NCBI GenBank assembly: GCA_963665925.1
Contig: OY762511.1
Location: 1,550,001-1,614,000 of the forward strand
Direction of reading: 5' to 3'
DNA: 64,000 nt
Source of the DNA: G963665925 sp963665925
Lineage (GTDB): Bacteria > Bacillota > Clostridia > Peptostreptococcales > Acidaminobacteraceae
Below, piece by piece: positions 61,051 to 64,000 of this stretch. Every line of letters begins with the position of its first letter. Position 1 is the stretch's first letter. The translations under genes were made by a program, and so were the position numbers. The notes beneath the pieces were generated by a model that was given only the letters and a program-made list of their open reading frames with translations, was not told the origin of the DNA and made no database searches.

Positions 61051-61980
61051 TTAAGCCTTATTTGCACAACCAAGTACGTTTTCGATTTTGTGCTTAACCA
61101 TTTCCTTGATTGCTTGACGCCCAGGACCCAGGTACTTTCTAGGGTCAAACTCAGATGGGTTCTTAGCGAAGTTCTCACGGATGGAAGCTGTCATTGCGAG
61201 ACGCAGGTCCGTATCGATGTTGATTTTACATACGCCGTATTTTGAAGCCTTGCTCAGCATGTCTTCAGGAACACCTTGAGCGCCTGGGATCTCGCCGCCA
61301 AAGTCGTTGCATTTGTCCACGAACTCTCTGATAACCGTTGAAGCGCCGTGCAGAACCAGTGGGTAGTCTGGAAGGAGCTCTGTGATTTTAGCAAGACGGT
61401 CGTAGTCCAGTTTAGGCTCGCCCTTGAACTTGTAAGCACCATGGCTCGTACCGATTGCAATTGCAAGAGAGTCACAGCCTGAACGCTTAACAAAGTCAAC
61501 TGCCTGATCAGGATTTGTATAAGTCGCGTCTTCTGCGCTCACGTTGACGTCATCTTCAACGCCTGCAAGTTTGCCGAGCTCAGCTTCAACCACAACACCG
61601 CGAGGATGTGCGTATTCTACGACCTGCTTAGTTAGGGCGATGTTTTCTTCGTAAGACAGAGCAGAACCGTCAATCATTACTGATGTAAAACCGTCATCAA
61701 TACACTGCTTACAAATTTCAAAGCTGTCACCATGGTCCAGGTGAAGGGCAATGTCGATGCCAGTGTCTTCGATTGCAGCAAGAACCAGGTGCTTCAGATA
61801 TGCAGGCTTAGCGTATTTTCTAGCGCCGGCAGAAACTTGAAGAATAAGTGGAGCCTTTGTTTCCTGAGCTGCTTCAACGATACCTTGGATAATTTCCATG
61901 TTGTTTACATTGAATGCGCCAACTGCATAGCCGCCTTCGTATGCTTTTTTGAACATTTCTTTAGTGGTAACGAGTGCCAT
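61051..61980 (-). CDS. Class II fructose-1,6-bisphosphate aldolase (copy 1)
   Basis: A 309-residue zinc-dependent aldolase that would cleave fructose-1,6-bisphosphate in glycolysis. Seen are the zinc/catalytic ALHLDHGDSFE segment (about 78-88, His80, Asp82, His83), the GSALSYEENIALTKQVVEYAH region, VEAELGKLAGVEDDV, and the glycine-rich LHGASTV and NIDTDLRLAMTASIR near the C-terminus. The ATG at 61980 follows AAGGAGGAT; the upstream frame to 62100 is leader. It is a close paralogue of the gene immediately upstream (62210-63139) and has its own terminator. Members of this family can instead act on tagatose-bisphosphate; the two cannot be separated by eye. Confidence 0.93.
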   Translation of the reverse strand: MALVTTKEMFKKAYEGGYAVGAFNVNNMEIIQGIVEAAQETKAPLILQVSAGARKYAKPAYLKHLVLAAIEDTGIDIALHLDHGDSFEICKQCIDDGFTSVMIDGSALSYEENIALTKQVVEYAHPRGVVVEAELGKLAGVEDDVNVSAEDATYTNPDQAVDFVKRSGCDSLAIAIGTSHGAYKFKGEPKLDYDRLAKITELLPDYPLVLHGASTVIREFVDKCNDFGGEIPGAQGVPEDMLSKASKYGVCKINIDTDLRLAMTASIRENFAKNPSEFDPRKYLGPGRQAIKEMVKHKIENVLGCANKA

Positions 61981-62146
61981 AGGGTATCCTCCTTGATATG
62001 TATACGTTTGATCTGATCGATCATTTAGGGCAATGTCATGTAGAGATAATCCCGTACATGTCCAGTAAATTGAAAATTTTCCCGTTATAGTGTAGCACAT
62101 TTCAGGTTGTTCGGGTTGCTGATACCCAAATTATGAAGCAAATAAC

Positions 62147-62192
62147 AAAAAAAGCTGTCCGAAATACCTGCATGCAGGTCTTCCGGACAGCC
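62147..62192 (-). terminator. Terminator after aldolase copy 2 (minus strand)
   Basis: GCTGTCCG / CGGACAGC outer stem with inner ACCTG/CAGGT, followed on the minus strand by a run of seven T. Between the two aldolase genes. Confidence 0.92.
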
Positions 62193-62209
62193 TCTGTGTG
62201 TATAATGTA

Positions 62210-63139
62210 TTACAGCTTATCGCTGCTGCCGAATACATTCATGATTTTGTGGTAAACAACATCAGTGATTGCTTCACGAGCTGGGCCTAGGTATTTTCTA
62301 GGGTCGAACTCGCCAGGTTTTTCAGTGAACACCTTACGGATATTGCCTGTTACGGCAATACGCAGGTCAGTGTCCACATTGATTTTGCAAACGCCTAGAC
62401 GGTTTGCTTCACGCAGCATTTCGTCAGGAACACCTTGAGCGCCTTTTAGGGCACCACCGTTGTCGTTGCAAAGTGCAACCGCTTCAGCATATACAGAAGA
62501 TGCGCCGTGCAGCACTAGAGGGAAACCAGGCAGCAGAGTCATGATTTCTTTCAGACGATCGAAATCAAGCTTTGGTTCGCCTTCGAACTTGTTTGCACCG
62601 TGGCTAGTACCAATTGCAATTGCAAGAGAATCGATGCCGGTTCTTTCAACAAACTCTTTGGCTTGCTGAGGATCAGTGTAAGTTGCGTCTTCAGCACTTA
62701 CATCAACGTCGTCTTCAACGCCTGCAAGCTGACCCAGCTCTGCTTCAACAACAACACCACGTGCGTGTGCGTACTCAACAACCTTTTTTGTTACAGCGAT
62801 GTTTTCTTCGAAAGAGTGGTGAGAACCATCGATCATAACAGATGTGAATCCTAAATCGATTGCAGTCTTACAAGCTTCGAAATCAGCACCGTGATCAAGG
62901 TGAAGTGCCAGATCAACGCCAGTGTCTTCAACTGCAGCTTCAACCAGCTTCAGTAGATATGCAGGGCGCATGTACTTAAGCGCTCCAGAAGATACCTGTA
63001 GCATTACAGGGGATTTAGCCTTTGCTGCTGCGTCAACAATACCTTGAACAATTTCCATGTTGTTGATGTTGAATGCGCCGATTGCGTAACCGCCTTCGTA
63101 TGCCTTCTTGAACATTTCTTTCGTTGTAACCAATGCCAT
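62210..63139 (-). CDS. Class II fructose-1,6-bisphosphate aldolase (copy 2)
   Basis: A 309-residue aldolase with the same length and layout as copy 1. The zinc site is ALHLDHGADFE, followed by MIDGSHHSFEENIAVTKKVVEYAH, VEAELGQLAGVEDDV and NVDTDLRIAVTGNIR. About seven of ten residues match copy 1 by eye. Differences cluster in the helix after the zinc site and in the loop around 230-250 (YAEAVALCNDNGGALKGAQG), which might affect substrate. The ATG at 63139 follows AGGAGGGT. The strong terminator 3' of it means that copy 1 needs its own promoter (the 170-bp gap has room for one). Confidence 0.93.
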   Translation of the reverse strand: MALVTTKEMFKKAYEGGYAIGAFNINNMEIVQGIVDAAAKAKSPVMLQVSSGALKYMRPAYLLKLVEAAVEDTGVDLALHLDHGADFEACKTAIDLGFTSVMIDGSHHSFEENIAVTKKVVEYAHARGVVVEAELGQLAGVEDDVDVSAEDATYTDPQQAKEFVERTGIDSLAIAIGTSHGANKFEGEPKLDFDRLKEIMTLLPGFPLVLHGASSVYAEAVALCNDNGGALKGAQGVPDEMLREANRLGVCKINVDTDLRIAVTGNIRKVFTEKPGEFDPRKYLGPAREAITDVVYHKIMNVFGSSDKL

Positions 63140-63487
63140 CGTTACACCCTCCTAGGTTTCTTTTCCACTTACATGAATGTATATATATTATGATTTACAT
63201 TTAAGTCGTTTGAATATGGTTTTACCCATCAATGTGCTATCATAATCCATATGACATAAAGAATATATTTAAGATAGGAATCTTTGTCAAGGCGGGAAAA
63301 CGATTCGCTGAAAAATTAGGTAAACATTCGTGAAAAATGACAAAGAAATGATGAAAACTTGCAATAAATAAATGCATAAATGGAAAAAAACAACATGTGT
63401 CCCGCGGGATGCGGGACGTCCTTTGACCCGCCAAAACATTGGAAATAGAGCGTTTGAAAGAATAAATATAAGTCACTGGGAGGATAT
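63140..63487. other. Intergenic stretch between divergent aldolase and pseudouridine synthase genes
   Basis: A 348-bp AT-rich region without a gene. It must hold the promoters for copy 2 of the aldolase and for the rightward pseudouridine synthase. A GC-rich hairpin GTCCCGC / GCGGGAC (63399-63417, loop GGGAT) stands out from its AT-rich surroundings; it has no T-run. Nothing else is recognisable. Confidence 0.5.
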
Positions 63488-64000
63488 ATGCGACTAGATA
63501 AATATTTGGGAAATATGGGATGTGGATCGAGAAAAGACCTCAAAATTCTAATCAAAAAAGGGCGTGCTTCCATCAATGGAAAGGTGGAAAAGGACCCTGG
63601 TAAGCATGTGGATCCAGACCAGGATGAAGTTGAGTTCAATGGGGCCCGTGTAGGGTACAAACCCCAGGTCTACATCATGCTCCATAAACCGGACGGATAT
63701 TTGTCCGCAACCGAAGATGCGCGGGATAAGACGGTTCTCGACCTTATTAAGGGATATGAGCATTATGAGCTCTTCCCGGTCGGCAGACTGGATAAGGACA
63801 CGGAAGGGCTCCTCGTTCTGACAAATGACGGTCAGCTGGCCCACCGCGTATTGTCACCGAAGAGCCATGTTCCGAAGCGGTATTATGCCGTTATTGACGG
63901 AAAGGTTACCCAAGCGGATATAAGAGCATTTGAGGAGGGCGTAGCACTTGATGACGGCTATAAGACGCTCCCGGCACACCTGGAGATCTTAGAGAGTGAT
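63488..64000 (+). CDS. RsuA/RluB-family pseudouridine synthase (5' part, runs off the window)
   Basis: The first 171 codons of an open frame that continues past the window end. It begins with an S4 RNA-binding domain (MRLDKYLGNMGCGSRKDLKILIKKGRASINGK, residues 1-32), followed by the synthase domain with YIMLHKPDGYLSA (about 62-74) and the catalytic Asp102 in GRLDKDTEGLL. The family modifies uridine 516 of 16S rRNA (RsuA) or 2605 of 23S rRNA (RluB) in E. coli; which one applies here is not clear, but the short form and start resemble RsuA. The ATG at 63488 follows GGGAGGATAT. No stop is reached before base 64000. Confidence 0.93.
   Translation, partial: MRLDKYLGNMGCGSRKDLKILIKKGRASINGKVEKDPGKHVDPDQDEVEFNGARVGYKPQVYIMLHKPDGYLSATEDARDKTVLDLIKGYEHYELFPVGRLDKDTEGLLVLTNDGQLAHRVLSPKSHVPKRYYAVIDGKVTQADIRAFEEGVALDDGYKTLPAHLEILESD

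Noticed and set aside
61981..62100. N-terminal extension of aldolase copy 1
   Set aside because: AAGGAGGAT stands before ATG 61980 and the protein from there matches copy 2 from its first residue.

Overview
The window is a chromosomal segment of a low-to-moderate GC Gram-positive anaerobe, most likely a Clostridia member that ferments amino acids (a Fusibacter/Acidaminobacter-like organism is my inference, not a proof). The reasons are the Shine-Dalgarno sites (AGGAGG type, frequent TTG and GTG starts), the Clostridia-style ptb-buk-2-oxoacid:ferredoxin oxidoreductase operon, CdaA/CdaR, the tig-clpP-clpX-lon-engB order and a clostridial FeoA/FeoB/FeoB-associated set. Most genes lie on the + strand. 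There is no phage, no intact insertion sequence and no CRISPR array.

Layout. 1-3.9 kb: the 3' part of an rRNA operon (23S, 5S) followed by seven tRNA genes (Asn, Glu, Val, Leu, Gly, Ser, Phe) and a terminator. 4.1-7.9 kb: shikimate genes aroB-aroA-aroC plus a chorismate mutase. 7.9-11.3 kb: a drug/metabolite transporter and cdaA-cdaR (c-di-AMP synthesis and its regulator). 11.4-19.4 kb: a sigma-54 activator with two PAS domains, a long regulatory region with a textbook -24/-12 promoter and upstream dyads, then ptb-buk-NTPase-vorD-vorB-vorA-vorC. Together these would convert branched-chain 2-oxoacids to acyl-CoA, acyl-phosphate and acid with ATP gain. 19.4-20.1 kb: a repeat-rich gene-free stretch with a near-perfect 65-bp palindrome and about 70-bp tandem repeats. 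20.1-26 kb: RDD protein, Cache lipoprotein, MATE transporter, an unusual UPF0016 transporter with a cytosolic extension, glmM. 26-32 kb: mnmH, a CheY, a minus-strand cluster of three poorly characterised genes (calcium-binding-loop protein, BrxD-like ATPase, membrane-anchored NlpC/P60-like protein), and a response regulator whose C-terminus looks like a decayed GGDEF domain. 32-48 kb: proC, a flavoprotein, tag, feoA-feoB-feoB-associated, a Crp/Fnr regulator, a radical SAM protein, acetyltransferase, nitroreductase, PAF-acetylhydrolase-like enzyme, TraX, GIY-YIG, a 32-residue membrane peptide, an exported protein, rtcB-recX and a UvrD-type helicase. 48-56 kb: an exported protein, then protein quality control (tig-clpP-clpX, lon, engB). 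56-61 kb: a large membrane sensor without an output domain, a cyclophilin, a Cache-GGDEF diguanylate cyclase. 61-64 kb: two tandem class II aldolases on the minus strand and the start of an RsuA-type pseudouridine synthase that runs off the window.

The best candidates for something undescribed are (i) the control region of the ptb operon, with large dyads, a sigma-54 promoter and a folded 5' leader; (ii) the three-gene cluster at 27.5-31.1 kb; and (iii) the repeats at 19.4-19.9 kb. Functions given for these are inference from motifs; no database search was possible.
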